Shown here piece by piece: positions 46,206-56,490 of a stretch of 64,000 nt of DNA. A model generated the notes under the pieces. It saw only the letters and a list, made by a program, of their open reading frames with translations. It was not told where the DNA came from and did no database searches. Location of the stretch: NCBI GenBank assembly GCA_947044405.1, contig CAMRHE010001106.1, positions 1-64,000 of the forward strand, read 5' to 3'. Source of the DNA: Leptodactylus fallax (taxonomy: Eukaryota; Chordata; Amphibia; Anura; Leptodactylidae). A program made the position numbers and the translations under genes. Positions within the stretch are counted from its first letter, which is position 1, and every line of letters begins with the position of its first letter.

Positions 46206-47294
46206 ATGACTGAGCAAAGTGACATTGTGCCATCTGTTTCTAGTGATCCAGCAGTGCCCATGGCGAGCAGCCTACCATTCTCCATGCCATTTTACCCTGG
46301 CGCACCATGGCTGCCGTGCTACAAAGGGGAGGCGCATACCCTCAGGGACTTTCGTGAGAAGATGCTGTCTCTCTTCCAGTTCTATCCTCTGAATACAGAA
46401 CAGCAGATACAGATCCTGCTGGGCCAGCTTGAGGGTGCTGCAGATAGGGAGGTCAAATCCTGGCCTGCCTCTGACAAAAGAACCCCTGGGCAAATTCTGG
46501 ACAAACTCCAGGTGAACTTTGACGTGCGATCTGTCTCTGAGGTAAAGATGCGCTTCTTTTCCAGACGACAACTACCTGGTGAGACCCTGCGGGACTATGC
46601 TTTATCCCTCCAAGAGGCGTTCAGAGCTGTGGTGCAAGTGGATCCACGTGAAAATGTGGACTCTGATAAAATCTTGCTTGACCGCTTCATAGAAGGGGCG
46701 CGTACCACATTGCTACAGAGTCAGTTGCGAATGCTTGCTGCACAACATCCCAGCATCACGTTTGCTGACTTCAAGGCCCTTGCCATCCAGGTCTTGGGAC
46801 AGGAGCAGCCCCAGCCGAGCCCAGTCATCTGTGCTCCCTCACCTGGACCCTCAACAAGCATTGCTCCAGTTGTCCTGTCACTACCTCTGGGTACCTCACC
46901 TGCTGCCCAAACTGCGCAGACTATACCAGCAGACTCCAGAGATGACCTTCTGGCCCGAGTGGATCATCTGACCCGTGCCATGGAACAGATCACCGTCCGT
47001 CTAGATCGTCTGACCCAGCCGTCTTCATCGTCCAGTGATCCTTTGCGAAGTCACAACATCTCACCTGAGTCGCCACCCAGACGTCCGTCTTCAGTGAAAC
47101 CTCCGCAGAGTGAGAGGCCATACTGTACCTATTGCCATAGATATGGACACACCAGGCCTCAGTGTTTTCAGTTAAACGGGCCACCCCCGAGGCAGCGGGC
47201 CGCCCCTCGGGAGGAAAGAAGAAGGGCCCAGGTGTATCTTCAGTGCCATTGTCACGCTTCGTCTCAGCCTGCCCACACATCACAATCCGGGTGA
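46206..47294 (+). CDS. gag: Gag polyprotein of gypsy element A, copy 2 (intact)
   Basis: 362 residues from ATG 46206. The capsid-like N-terminal half is followed by a Pro/Ser/Gln linker, a short helical stretch DLLARVDHLTRAMEQITVRL (possible coiled coil, about 247-266) and one CCHC knuckle CTYCHRYGHTRPQC near residue 308. It assembles the particle that carries the RNA, protease, RT and integrase. It differs from copy 1 by about a dozen residues. Its last 130 bases overlap pol in the -1 frame, and the slippery heptamer lies just after the zinc knuckle, so a frameshifted product keeps almost all of Gag. Confidence 0.94.
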   Translation: MTEQSDIVPSVSSDPAVPMASSLPFSMPFYPGAPWLPCYKGEAHTLRDFREKMLSLFQFYPLNTEQQIQILLGQLEGAADREVKSWPASDKRTPGQILDKLQVNFDVRSVSEVKMRFFSRRQLPGETLRDYALSLQEAFRAVVQVDPRENVDSDKILLDRFIEGARTTLLQSQLRMLAAQHPSITFADFKALAIQVLGQEQPQPSPVICAPSPGPSTSIAPVVLSLPLGTSPAAQTAQTIPADSRDDLLARVDHLTRAMEQITVRLDRLTQPSSSSSDPLRSHNISPESPPRRPSSVKPPQSERPYCTYCHRYGHTRPQCFQLNGPPPRQRAAPREERRRAQVYLQCHCHASSQPAHTSQSG

Positions 47295-50200
47295 ACGGCG
47301 TCCCTCTGACAGCGTTGGTGGACACTGGATCTCAGGTAACAACCCTGCGCAAGCAGGTGTTCCTTGAACATTGGGACTTAGGTGTGTTGAATAGAACACC
47401 TGACACATGGATAAATCTGTGTGCCAGCAATGGACAGCCCATACCACAGCAGGGTTATTGGGAACCCACTATCCAGATTGGGGACTTGAAACTGCCTAGA
47501 CAGGGTGTAATTGTCACTGATGTAGAGGATGATAGGTTTGCAGTTGTAATATTAGGCATGAATGTTTTACGCCATTGCTTTGCAGAAGTGTTGGATGCCT
47601 TGCATGCCTCTCTCCTTACAGCTTCTCCCAGTGACCAGCAGACCATTCAGCGGGCCATTCGTGTACTCAATGCCCAGCACAAGTTCGCCAACAAACAAGG
47701 TGAAATTGGTCGAGTCCGGATCCAAGATACCCGTCCAGTAACCCTACAGCCTGGAACAGAAACTATGGTGTGGTGCCGTGCCCGTCCGGGCATAGAAAAT
47801 CAGGACTACGAGGCCTTGCTACAACCCATACAGGTAGATGGCCAACCACTTGTCATGGCTGCCCGCAGCCTTGTTACAGTTTCCAATGGACGTGTTCCTG
47901 TCCGCTTAGTCAACTTGGGCGATGCTCCCGTGAACCTCCACAAGTTCCACTCTGTGGCCCTGCTACACCGGTTAGCACCAGAAGACATTCTCTCTGGTGA
48001 TTCTACCGCCACACAGCGTTCCACCCAAGCTGCTGAGAACATTCAGAATGGAGCCACGAAGTCCTGGTGGGATGAATTGAACGTGGGAGACGCCAATACC
48101 CCTATAGAGCACATCAATGGGGTTCGCAATGTTGCCAAACGTTACCAACAGGCATTCAGCAAACACCCATTGGACTTTAGTAAGACCACGACCATACAAC
48201 ATCGCATTCTGACTGGCGACCACCATCCAATCAAGGAGCGTCACCGTCCAATACCACCAGCGATGTACCAACCGGTGAAAAAGTTGATCCAAGAGATGCG
48301 AGATGCTGATGTCATCCGGGAGAGTAACAGCCCCTGGGCAGCCCCGCTAGTCCTTGTCAAGAAGAAAGACGGAACCCTACGATTTTGTGTGGACTATCGT
48401 AAACTCAACAACGTCACGCACAAAGACGCATACCCATTGCCCCGGATTGAGGAATCTCTAACGGCTTTGGGATCAGCTACCTGTTTCTCGACCCTGGACT
48501 TAACCAGTGGATACTGGCAAGTCCCTATGGCACCTGAAGATCGTGAAAAGACTGCGTTTACGACCCCGATGGGACTCTTTGAATTCAATAGTATGCCATT
48601 TGGGCTATGTAATGCCCCAGCTACATTCCAACGGCTTATGGAGAGGTGCCTCGGCCATGAGAATTTCCAGAGTGTGCTACTGTACCTGGACGATGTTATT
48701 GTATTCTCCCGGACATACCAAGAACACCTTCGTCACCTGTCCAAGGTATTCAAGGTACTTATACAGCACGGCCTAAAGTTGAAGCCCTCCAAGTGCTACC
48801 TGTTGAAACCCCAAGTTCACTACCTTGGGCATGTCGTGAGCGCACAAGGCGTCCAACCTGATCCTGAAAAGATCACTGCAATCCAGAACTGGCGAAGACC
48901 AACTACCGTCAAAGAAGTCCGAAGCTTCCTTGGATTCGCAGGTTACTACCGGCGTTTCATACCACACTTCGCCCAAGTAGCCGAGCCTCTGAACGAGTTG
49001 TTGCGCGGTTGTCCCAGAGAAAACTACAACCGAAAGCTTCCGGTAGACTGGACAGCGCGTCAAGAGGAAGCCTTTCAAGCGCTTAAAGCACTTCTGACGC
49101 AACCACCAATTCTAGCCTATCCCGACTACAGTCAGCCATTCCGCTTGTACACAGATGCAAGTCACCAAGGTTTGGGTGCAGTGTTGTCCCAGGTTCAGGA
49201 CAACAAAGAGCGAGTCATCGCCTACGCCAGCAGGAGTCTGAGAGGCGCGGAGAAGAACGACCAGAACTATAGTTCTTTCAAACTCGAACTTCTGGCACTT
49301 GTCTGGGCCGTGACAGAGAAGTTTAAAGACTACCTGGCTGCCACACCCTTTACCGTGTACACAGATAACAATCCGTTGGCGCATCTGGACACTGCTCGAC
49401 TGGGAGCCCTTGAACAACGGTGGGCCTCAAGACTCGCGAATTACAAGTTCTCTGTCAAGTATCGCAGTGGCAAGTCCAACGCTAACGCTGATGCACTCTC
49501 AAGGTTTCCTGTGGGAGAAGAACCACCCCGAGAAGACATCTGGGAAGAGGTGGAGATGCCACCATTCTACAACAAGTTTGCCCAACAGGTTGCTATTGGT
49601 GTCCCTGTAGAAGGAGAATCTCTGGCGAAAACAGCTGCCGAATCCCTCCAGGAGCCATCTCTGTGGAAAACGTTCCAAGAAGAGAGCAGAGTTTTAGGAG
49701 AATTGTCAGATTTCCTGCTTACAGGAAGAATACCAACCCGTGTAAAGAGAGGTCTTCATGACGTGGAATTAAAACGCCTTTGGCGACAGAGGAAGCGCCT
49801 GTTTGTCCAACGAGGTCTTCTACTTAGAAACACTCTTGATCCTGTCACAGGTGAAAGGCTTCATCAGATCCTCGTACCAAGAAGAGACGCACAGATGATA
49901 CTTGAGGCGTATCATGACAGATCCGGTCACTTCGGGGTACAAAAGACCGAAGCTACCATCCGTCGTCGCTTCTATTGGGTTGGGATGAGGAGTGACATTG
50001 AGAGTTGGTGCCGAGAGTGTCCCGCCTGTAGTATCACCAAGGAAGGTCGAAGAGATCAGAAGGCCCCTCTACATCCAATTAAGACTCAAAAGCCGTGTGA
50101 AATTGTTGCTCTGGACCATGTGAAGTTGGGTCCCACACGTTCCGGCCACAGCTACGCTCTGACAATGGTGGATCATTACTCCAAGTTCCTTGTCATCGTG

Positions 50201-51229
50201 CCTGTCAGAGATCTTACAGCAAGAACTACGGCTGAGACCTTCTACGCAGAGTTTGTCCGCCATTACGGTTGTCCTGAGCATATCCTCACCGACCGTGGAT
50301 CGGCGTTTGAATCCCAATTGTTCCGTGAGCTGTGTCAGTTCCAAGACTGCAAGAAGTTGCGAACCACAGCGTATCACCCTCAAGGGAATGGTATGTGCGA
50401 GAAGGCAAATCAAGTGATCATCGGCATGCTAAGAACAGCCGCAGTTACACCTGGTGTTGAGTGGCCTGAGCGTATCAAGGACTTGGCCTATATTTACAAC
50501 AACACACCCCAAACATCTACGGGATACGCACCATTTTATCTAATGTTTGGAAGACAAGGTCAACTTCCTTCAGACTTAACCCTTGGTGTGAAGGTCCCTG
50601 ACACCATCAATCCACTACCCATAACAGACTGGGTTGTTGAACACCGCCGACGTATGGAGGAAGCTAAAGAGATAGTTGAAACGCGCATGGATGAGGTTCG
50701 TAGGAGACAACAGGAGGATTACAACCATCGCGCCCATGCAGCGCCCCTGAAAGTTGGCGACCGTGTATGGTTAAGGAATAACCATCGGAATGGGAAATTG
50801 GATCCATTCTGGGAGAAAGAACCATACAGTGTCATCTCCATACCATATCCTGAATCCGACGTGTATGAGATCTCTAAACCTGGGAGACAGCCCCAAGTAG
50901 TACACCGAAACCGTCTGAAGCTGTGCCTTAAAGAAGGACTACCCACAGAGGTGCCCCCAGCTGAGACAACGAGTACAGAGATCTTGTCACCTTCTGAAGC
51001 GAAAGAGAGACCCCCAACTTTAACTGAGCTTATATGGGCGCCTAAACTACTACCATTTAGCTGTTATCCACCAATTGCTCTAGTGCAAGAGAACCCTTCG
51101 ACAGATGATTTAATTGATTTCAGTGACTCTGTTCCTGATTCAAATCTCGTTCCACTTAGGCGTTCTGAGCGTACCACAAAAGGCATACCTCCAACACGCT
51201 ATAGTGATGCCATGGCTGTCCTTGGGTAA
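47162..51229 (+). CDS. pol: Pol polyprotein of gypsy element A, copy 2 (intact)
   Basis: About 1355 residues counted from 47162; there is no ATG, and the true N-terminus is Gag joined by frameshifting near 47177. Domains: aspartic protease DTGSQVTT (about 54); RT with CVDYRKLNN and catalytic YLDD (508-511); RNase H with YTDAS (Asp about 665) and a NADALSR tail; integrase HHCC module starting at His 918; integrase D985, D1044 and E1080, giving D,D-35-E; and a basic C-terminal region with PLKVGDRVWLRNN. No chromodomain is recognised. The order is PR-RT-RH-INT, the usual gypsy order. Every catalytic motif is present and the frame is uninterrupted. Confidence 0.95.
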   Translation: MFSVKRATPEAAGRPSGGKKKGPGVSSVPLSRFVSACPHITIRVNGVPLTALVDTGSQVTTLRKQVFLEHWDLGVLNRTPDTWINLCASNGQPIPQQGYWEPTIQIGDLKLPRQGVIVTDVEDDRFAVVILGMNVLRHCFAEVLDALHASLLTASPSDQQTIQRAIRVLNAQHKFANKQGEIGRVRIQDTRPVTLQPGTETMVWCRARPGIENQDYEALLQPIQVDGQPLVMAARSLVTVSNGRVPVRLVNLGDAPVNLHKFHSVALLHRLAPEDILSGDSTATQRSTQAAENIQNGATKSWWDELNVGDANTPIEHINGVRNVAKRYQQAFSKHPLDFSKTTTIQHRILTGDHHPIKERHRPIPPAMYQPVKKLIQEMRDADVIRESNSPWAAPLVLVKKKDGTLRFCVDYRKLNNVTHKDAYPLPRIEESLTALGSATCFSTLDLTSGYWQVPMAPEDREKTAFTTPMGLFEFNSMPFGLCNAPATFQRLMERCLGHENFQSVLLYLDDVIVFSRTYQEHLRHLSKVFKVLIQHGLKLKPSKCYLLKPQVHYLGHVVSAQGVQPDPEKITAIQNWRRPTTVKEVRSFLGFAGYYRRFIPHFAQVAEPLNELLRGCPRENYNRKLPVDWTARQEEAFQALKALLTQPPILAYPDYSQPFRLYTDASHQGLGAVLSQVQDNKERVIAYASRSLRGAEKNDQNYSSFKLELLALVWAVTEKFKDYLAATPFTVYTDNNPLAHLDTARLGALEQRWASRLANYKFSVKYRSGKSNANADALSRFPVGEEPPREDIWEEVEMPPFYNKFAQQVAIGVPVEGESLAKTAAESLQEPSLWKTFQEESRVLGELSDFLLTGRIPTRVKRGLHDVELKRLWRQRKRLFVQRGLLLRNTLDPVTGERLHQILVPRRDAQMILEAYHDRSGHFGVQKTEATIRRRFYWVGMRSDIESWCRECPACSITKEGRRDQKAPLHPIKTQKPCEIVALDHVKLGPTRSGHSYALTMVDHYSKFLVIVPVRDLTARTTAETFYAEFVRHYGCPEHILTDRGSAFESQLFRELCQFQDCKKLRTTAYHPQGNGMCEKANQVIIGMLRTAAVTPGVEWPERIKDLAYIYNNTPQTSTGYAPFYLMFGRQGQLPSDLTLGVKVPDTINPLPITDWVVEHRRRMEEAKEIVETRMDEVRRRQQEDYNHRAHAAPLKVGDRVWLRNNHRNGKLDPFWEKEPYSVISIPYPESDVYEISKPGRQPQVVHRNRLKLCLKEGLPTEVPPAETTSTEILSPSEAKERPPTLTELIWAPKLLPFSCYPPIALVQENPSTDDLIDFSDSVPDSNLVPLRRSERTTKGIPPTRYSDAMAVLG
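47171..47211 (+). promoter_or_regulatory. Predicted -1 ribosomal frameshift signal between gag and pol, copy 2
   Basis: GTTAAAC at 47171-47177 falls in the gag frame as G TTA AAC. The spacer is 47178-47185 (8 nt). The stem is CCCGAGG (47186-47192) with CCTCGGG (47205-47211), loop 12 nt and GC-rich. A one-base slip back gives GTT AAA in the pol frame, which is then open for 1353 more codons. The signal is identical in copy 1. Confidence 0.68.
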
Positions 51230-51797
51230 AAGAGGTTAACTGTCTCTGCTTCAGGATATATGTTATTCCTGCTCTGATTACATTAATGTTTTTCCTGTGT
51301 GTATATACAGTATATATATAATATCTTGCCATGTAATATAGTATTTACATTTATATGCAACAATCCAAGCCATAGTGCCTGGCTCACCGAGCCAAGGAAG
51401 TTCTGTTACCCCATTGCGGTATGGACATTCGTGCTAGAGTGCCTACTCTTCCTTACAGAATGGACTGTTTATTGTTTCTCAGAGAGACTCTCATGATAAT
51501 GGACACTCACGAAATTTGTGCCAGAGAGCCTCTGGACCCATTTGCACTACTGTTGTTTCTATATGGACTGTCTGATGGTACCGCCAAAAGGTTCCATAAG
51601 TCTGAGTTTAATTATCTCTCCGTTACCCTTCAGACTTCTCATGGACATTCCAGGACTATGCCGGGAGGTCTTACCTCAAGTTTCTAAGTATTATATTTTT
51701 CTAAACTGTTAGTGACATTTGCACTTTATTCGTATTTATTAACGTTATGTTACATTTCTCACCTTCACCCCAGCCCGTCGCCGAGGTCGGCTCAGTG
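51230..51797 (+). other. 3' non-coding region of element A copy 2
   Basis: Between pol stop and polypurine tract; includes a TATATATATA stretch near 51310. Two frames of about 65-88 codons show no envelope features. Confidence 0.75.
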
Positions 51798-51809
51798 AAA
51801 GAGGGGGAG
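51798..51809 (+). other. Polypurine tract of element A copy 2
   Basis: AAAGAGGGGGAG two bases before the 3' LTR. The same word recurs in the leader (46042). Confidence 0.82.
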
Positions 51810-51811
51810 TA

Positions 51812-52932
51812 TGTGGCATCCCAGAGCTGGCTATGGCTGGGCTGAGGGTGATCTCTGTGCATTGTATTATTTCCTGTTGCTTCATAGCCTGTGTGACATA
51901 GCAGGGGGTCCTGAGTCTCACACAACACAGCGCCACCTAGTGAGCCTCACACATGCATTACACCTCCCATAGGATTGAATAGTAACCAAATGTCCAATGG
52001 GAGGACATTGCCTGGGAAAAGGGGAGGAGTCAGCTGATCACTGGATCCCCATGGTAACACCCCTGCAGGAAGGTCCTGCGTGTGAGGAGTTAGAAGTGTG
52101 GAGTGTTAGGAGGAGGAGGTGAGGAGATAAGTGTGATGTCCTGTGAAGAAAGCAGTGAGTTTAGTGCAGGAATCTCAAGTCCTAGACAGGCCCAGGAAGG
52201 TTGGAGAGCTGACATACTCCAGCTATTCAGAAGATCCTGTCCCCTGTCTGCCTAGCCATCGCCCTGAAGGAAGTCAAGCATCATTATCTTGTCAGCATGA
52301 GACTGTGGAGAGAACATTCTGGAACACGTGCTCCATAGCAAGTATCACAGGATCCAGGGGCCAAGGCCAGACCTGTGGAATATCCTGCCACCCTGACTAT
52401 TGCACCCCGAAACTCTGAGCTATCAGGACCACATAACGTGAGTGGGGAATATTATGTACTAGTATCATGGTGGGCATCCTCCTATGAGCCAAATAGGAGC
52501 ACAGACGCACCTTAGGGCTGTAACACTAAAGTATAAGGGGCTAGGAACACCTTTCATCAAGTCTACCCTGCACCCCAGGACTTTGCTGCGTCACCAGGCG
52601 TACCCCGTTGTTTTGTATTGAAGAAACTGTTTAAGCATTTGTGCCTCCACACCCATGGAAGTAAAAGTTCAACTTTACAACCGTTTCTGTGTCTGACTCT
52701 GCACCGACAACATCAGGGCGCCCCAAACACCACCAGTCGGCACAGTATAGGGGAAGCGCCCCGGGGGAACAATCACCACCAACATTTGTGCAGCCCCCTC
52801 ATCACCGGTACCAGTGGTGGTAACGTGGGACAGCACCAGCGCTGCGCCCTCGTGCCCAGAGACCGTGACAAGTCTGCGCTGTTTGCACCCCGCAATCCCA
52901 ACTGCAGCGTTACCTTCCAACTGGTCACCGCA
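51812..52932 (+). repeat. 3' LTR of element A copy 2
   Basis: 1121 bp, same ends as the 5' LTR, two differences found by eye. Followed by GTGG. Confidence 0.95.
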
Positions 52933-53085
52933 GTGGCAGCATCATGCTGTGGGGAGGATTTTCTTCAGCAGGGACAGGGAAGCTGGTCAAAGTTGATGGG
53001 AAGATGGATGGAGCCAAATACAGGGCAATCCTGGAAGAAAACCTGTTGGAGTCTGCAAAGAGACTTGAGACTGGAAAGGAGATAC
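52933..53085 (+). pseudogene. Tc1 transposase fragment, right of the gypsy insertion
   Basis: Continues the fragment at 44709-44775 with SIMLWGGFSSAGTGKLVKVD, GKMDGAKYRAILEENLLESA and KRLETGK, classic Tc1 transposase sequence from the middle of the catalytic domain. The following catalytic block (DNDPKHTS-type) is absent because the sequence dissolves into homopolymers. Confidence 0.85.
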
Positions 53086-53250
53086 ACCCCCCCCAAAAAA
53101 AACACCCCAAAAAAAACCCGGGGGGGGAGGGGGAGAGGGGTTAAAAAAAAAAAAATATTTTGGTTTAATTGCCCCCTCCAATACCACACCCGAAAACCCT
53201 TTTACTATTTTTGTATATCTATATAAATATTTTTCTTTTCTTTTTTTCTA

Positions 53251-53288
<38 letters not shown>

Positions 53289-53345
53289 TTAGTCTCAAAT
53301 CTCCTTTTTTTTTTTTTTTTTTTTTTTTTTATATTAAATATAACA
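53086..53345. other. Homopolymer-rich patch, probably assembly artefact
   Basis: Runs of C, A, G and then T (T-runs over 30 long near 53250-53285 and over 20 near 53307-53330) replace the expected rest of the Tc1 element. The texture resembles 24887-25070. Confidence 0.6.
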
Positions 53346-55414
53346 TTTTTTAAGTGACCATCCCCCTTTGGTAAATGCTTCATCTCTATGTACTACATCG
53401 AGTACAGGTGTTCAGTCTCTTGGTAATGCATAGTTAGAGCATTGGTAATGGGAACTTGACAGCCTGTTTTCTATTAAAAGGAAGTTTGATAGATTAATAA
53501 AGAATATTACAAAATGTTCACCACACACACTGCCTCCCCCCCGACACAATAGTGAAAAAAAAAAGTCAATGAAATGGGAGTTACACTTTAAGCTCTTTTG
53601 AATAAAAAAAAGCTTTATTTTTACATAGTGACATGTCTCTTTAAGAAAGGAAAGGTAGGTTTGAAGAGCTTATTGAGCTGTGCTCCACTGCTAGTAGTTG
53701 CATATGGACATATCTGGTGGTAGGCTTCCTTTAAAACTATACATAGCACCATAAAAATCAAAGGTTATAAAAGATTATATACCAGGGTTCACCGCCTGGT
53801 GGAGACCAGAGTGGAAATGCTTGCACAGTTAGAAAATACTTTTAAACTGTGTCACCCCACGTACATATAACACCGGAGCACAATCCTGCTGACCAGAGAC
53901 TCTCCCATGGTCTGAGTGACTTTCAATATCTGCGGCTGAACCTAGAGTGAGTAGCCAAGACCTTGATTTCTAGCCAAGTCCATCCAGAAGGAGGACGTAC
54001 CAACTACTGAGTCAGCTGCTTGGTGCCATGGGCTCTGCTCCAGAGATAGTCATATCAATCCACCTAGCCCCTACACAGGATACCAAGAGCTTTCCTGGTA
54101 CTTGGCAGTGTCTCTAAATCCTGGACTCCTTCTGAACTAAAGATACCACTATCTCTCCTCAACATGGCTTCTGTATTTCCTGCTAGCACATTAGCTGAAT
54201 CAGTCAGGAGGTCAGCTCATACTTCTGTCCACACTTCCTCAGTGCTGTATCTGAGGTCCTAGAAATGAGACATTGCGTCAAAAAAGAAAGTGTGCTCCAT
54301 CCCCATTTATGGTTAATGGAGGAGATTCATGAAGGTCAGTGCTTTCAATGTCTTCATATCTCCTGCGCTGGTGGAGGATGCAGCTGATTTATGAAGAGGT
54401 GCACGCCACATTATAAATCGGGAACAATCACTGGCGGGCCACGGGCCTGCCCTGAAGTGACAAAAGTGAGAACACTGACAACAGAACATATACAAAAGAG
54501 ACAAGGGTAAGACCAGGCGCTGGAGCTACAAGAAAGAAGGAAAAGAAAAGCCCTTTCTGTTCAACCCCAACTTGGCCTCTACCTCTAGATGACACCTGAG
54601 GTGTAAGAGAAAGACTTATGTAGTTTGTTCCAGAATGGCAAAAGATTTCCTCAGAACCAGGGATTCTCCAGCTCTTACAATATGGGAACATAATAGAGTT
54701 CTCGTCCTTACGCCTGGAAATGAAGCTTCCATCACATCCTCTTCAGGAGAGTTTCCTTCAAGGGGTGCATGATCTTACCGCTCTCCAAGTTATCCTACCA
54801 GTCCCATGAGAAGAATGGGGTATTCAAGATTTTCCGAGGCAGTGACATACACAGATACCATAGGATCCCATAGTGAAATGTAGCAAGCCCCCCGAATGAT
54901 AATGATTTAAATGGAGGATTTTTTTTTTTTCAATAAAAGCAGTTCACACTATGCATCACCCAGGTGCTTCATTAATATGGTGCTCATTCTGAACATCATG
55001 GGGCCAATTTATAAAGGATTGACGTATAACATGCCAGTCTTAATAAACAGCCTTGTCAGAGTGAAATGGTACAAAATTTGCTGGGGTGTGAAAATCCATT
55101 TTTTTTTTTAGAAAAGTGTCAAGGACGCCGGAAATGGGGAAAAGTCACAATTTTACGACCAAACATCAAAAATTGCTACTCTTGACATGCCTTGCCTGAA
55201 CCAACCCAATTTTTTTTCAATGTATTTACACCAGACGATCGGTATAATATATTAATCAATAACCTCTCAGTGATAAAAGCTGTTGCCCGCATTCACCACT
55301 AGGAGGAGTGCATACAAATTAATACAGCTACCAATGAACTCAATGGAAGCTGTAAAAATCGATTTTTCACTGTGCTCCCTCTAGTGGTGACTGCAGTAAA
55401 ATGCAGTGAATTAT
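53346..55414. other. Non-coding; nothing recognised
   Basis: No gene, RNA gene or named repeat seen; short A- and T-runs only. Confidence 0.5.
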
Positions 55415-55615
55415 TTATTTATTTATTTATTTATGCTTCCTTATATAGCGCCATCATATTCCGTAGCACTTTACAGACATTGTCAGTCACTGTCCCATAT
55501 AGGGCTCGCAATCTTTATTCCCTATCAGTATGTCTTTGGAGTGTGGGAGGAAACCGGAGTACCCGGAGGAAACCCATGCAAACACAGGGAGAACATACAA
55601 ACTCCTTGAATTAGT
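55415..55615. repeat. Widely dispersed vertebrate repeat (GGAAACCGGAGTACCCGGAG)
   Basis: After a (TTTA)n tract, CTTATATAGCGCCATCATAT...CCGTAGCACTTTACAGAC and GTGTGGGAGGAAACCGGAGT...AGAACATACAAACTCC are motifs I recognise from dispersed repeats in fish and amphibians. Family name not certain. Confidence 0.7.
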
Positions 55616-56009
55616 GTCAGTAAGCAGAAGAAGATGATCCGTGCCAGACCCCCTCCCCCCACAGGCCCCATAGAAGCTGTATGTTCTGCTTACATGGTAA
55701 GGACACCATTGTTCCTAGTTGAAAATACATTGGGAGTTAAAGCATGCCCCATTGAAACATGTTTACATACAAGGAGTCGTGTTGCTCACTTGCCATACAA
55801 ACTGTAGCCACGGCTTCAGGTATTACAGCCATTCACTGCAATGGGGCAGCCTTGCAGTACTAAAACCTGCCTATTCAAATCATATGGTGAGTGAGCAGCG
55901 CAGATCCTGGAATGTAAACATTACAGTAATATTGTCCCCCATAGATAATAATCCTTCCTATCCCCCACATGCTGCTCTAAGTATTTTGTTCTAAGTATAA
56001 TTATATCCT

Positions 56010-56270
56010 ACATCTCACTTCCACTTCTTAGGCCACGTGACATCATATTTATTGGTCACATGGCCTGATTGCAACTCAGTCCCATTCAAGTGAATGGACT
56101 GAGCTTTGATACCAAGCACAACTGTTATCTAAATGTATGGCACAGTGTTTAATTAGTACTGAAGAGGCTGCTGCACTCTTCAAAGAGCTGATCAGCAGGT
56201 GGTCTCTAGTGTAAGACCAGTAGGTCAACAGATCAGTAGCTCATCAGTTATTTAGCCTGGAAAAAACCCA
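56010..56270. repeat. Partial amphibian-type MITE
   Basis: GTCCCATTCAAGTGAATGGACTGAGC...GCTGATCAGCAGGTGG resembles the core of the MITE at 35377-37306. Ends not resolved. Confidence 0.45.
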
Positions 56271-56273
56271 TAG

Positions 56274-56490
56274 GCTGAGGCCCCACGTTGCGGAAACTCA
56301 GCTTTATTGTTGCAGATTTTGCTGTGGTTTCTTAATCCAAAGCCAGGAGTGGGTTGAGCAGAAGGTAGAAGTATAAGAGCTTCCTATAAATTTCCCGTTC
56401 CTTTTATAGCCATTCTTGGATTTTGGCTCAAAAAAACGCAGCAAAATCTGCAACAAAAAAAACTACATTTCCGCAACCTCAGCCGTAAAG
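56274..56490. mobile_element. Palindromic MITE, copy 4 of 4
   Basis: GGCTGAGGCCCCACGTTGCG at the left and TTTCCGCAACCTCAGCC at the right are inverted; the inner GCAGATTTTGCTGTGG / GCAGCAAAATCTGC arms match the family. Confidence 0.87.

Larger units (their letters stand above)
44776..52932 (+). mobile_element. Ty3/gypsy element A, copy 2: full length, intact, recent
   Basis: 8157 bp with two 1121-bp LTRs, primer-binding site, intact gag, intact pol in the -1 frame, and polypurine tract. By eye the LTRs differ at two positions (about 45553 against 52589, and about 45686 against 52723). GTGG flanks both ends (44772-44775, 52933-52936). It is inserted in a Tc1 transposase fragment. There is no env-like frame between pol and the polypurine tract. 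On sequence alone it could be autonomous. Confidence 0.95.

Noticed and set aside
51230..51797. Envelope gene after pol in element A
   Set aside because: Only about 570 bp, no frame with signal peptide or membrane segment; the element is a plain LTR retrotransposon.
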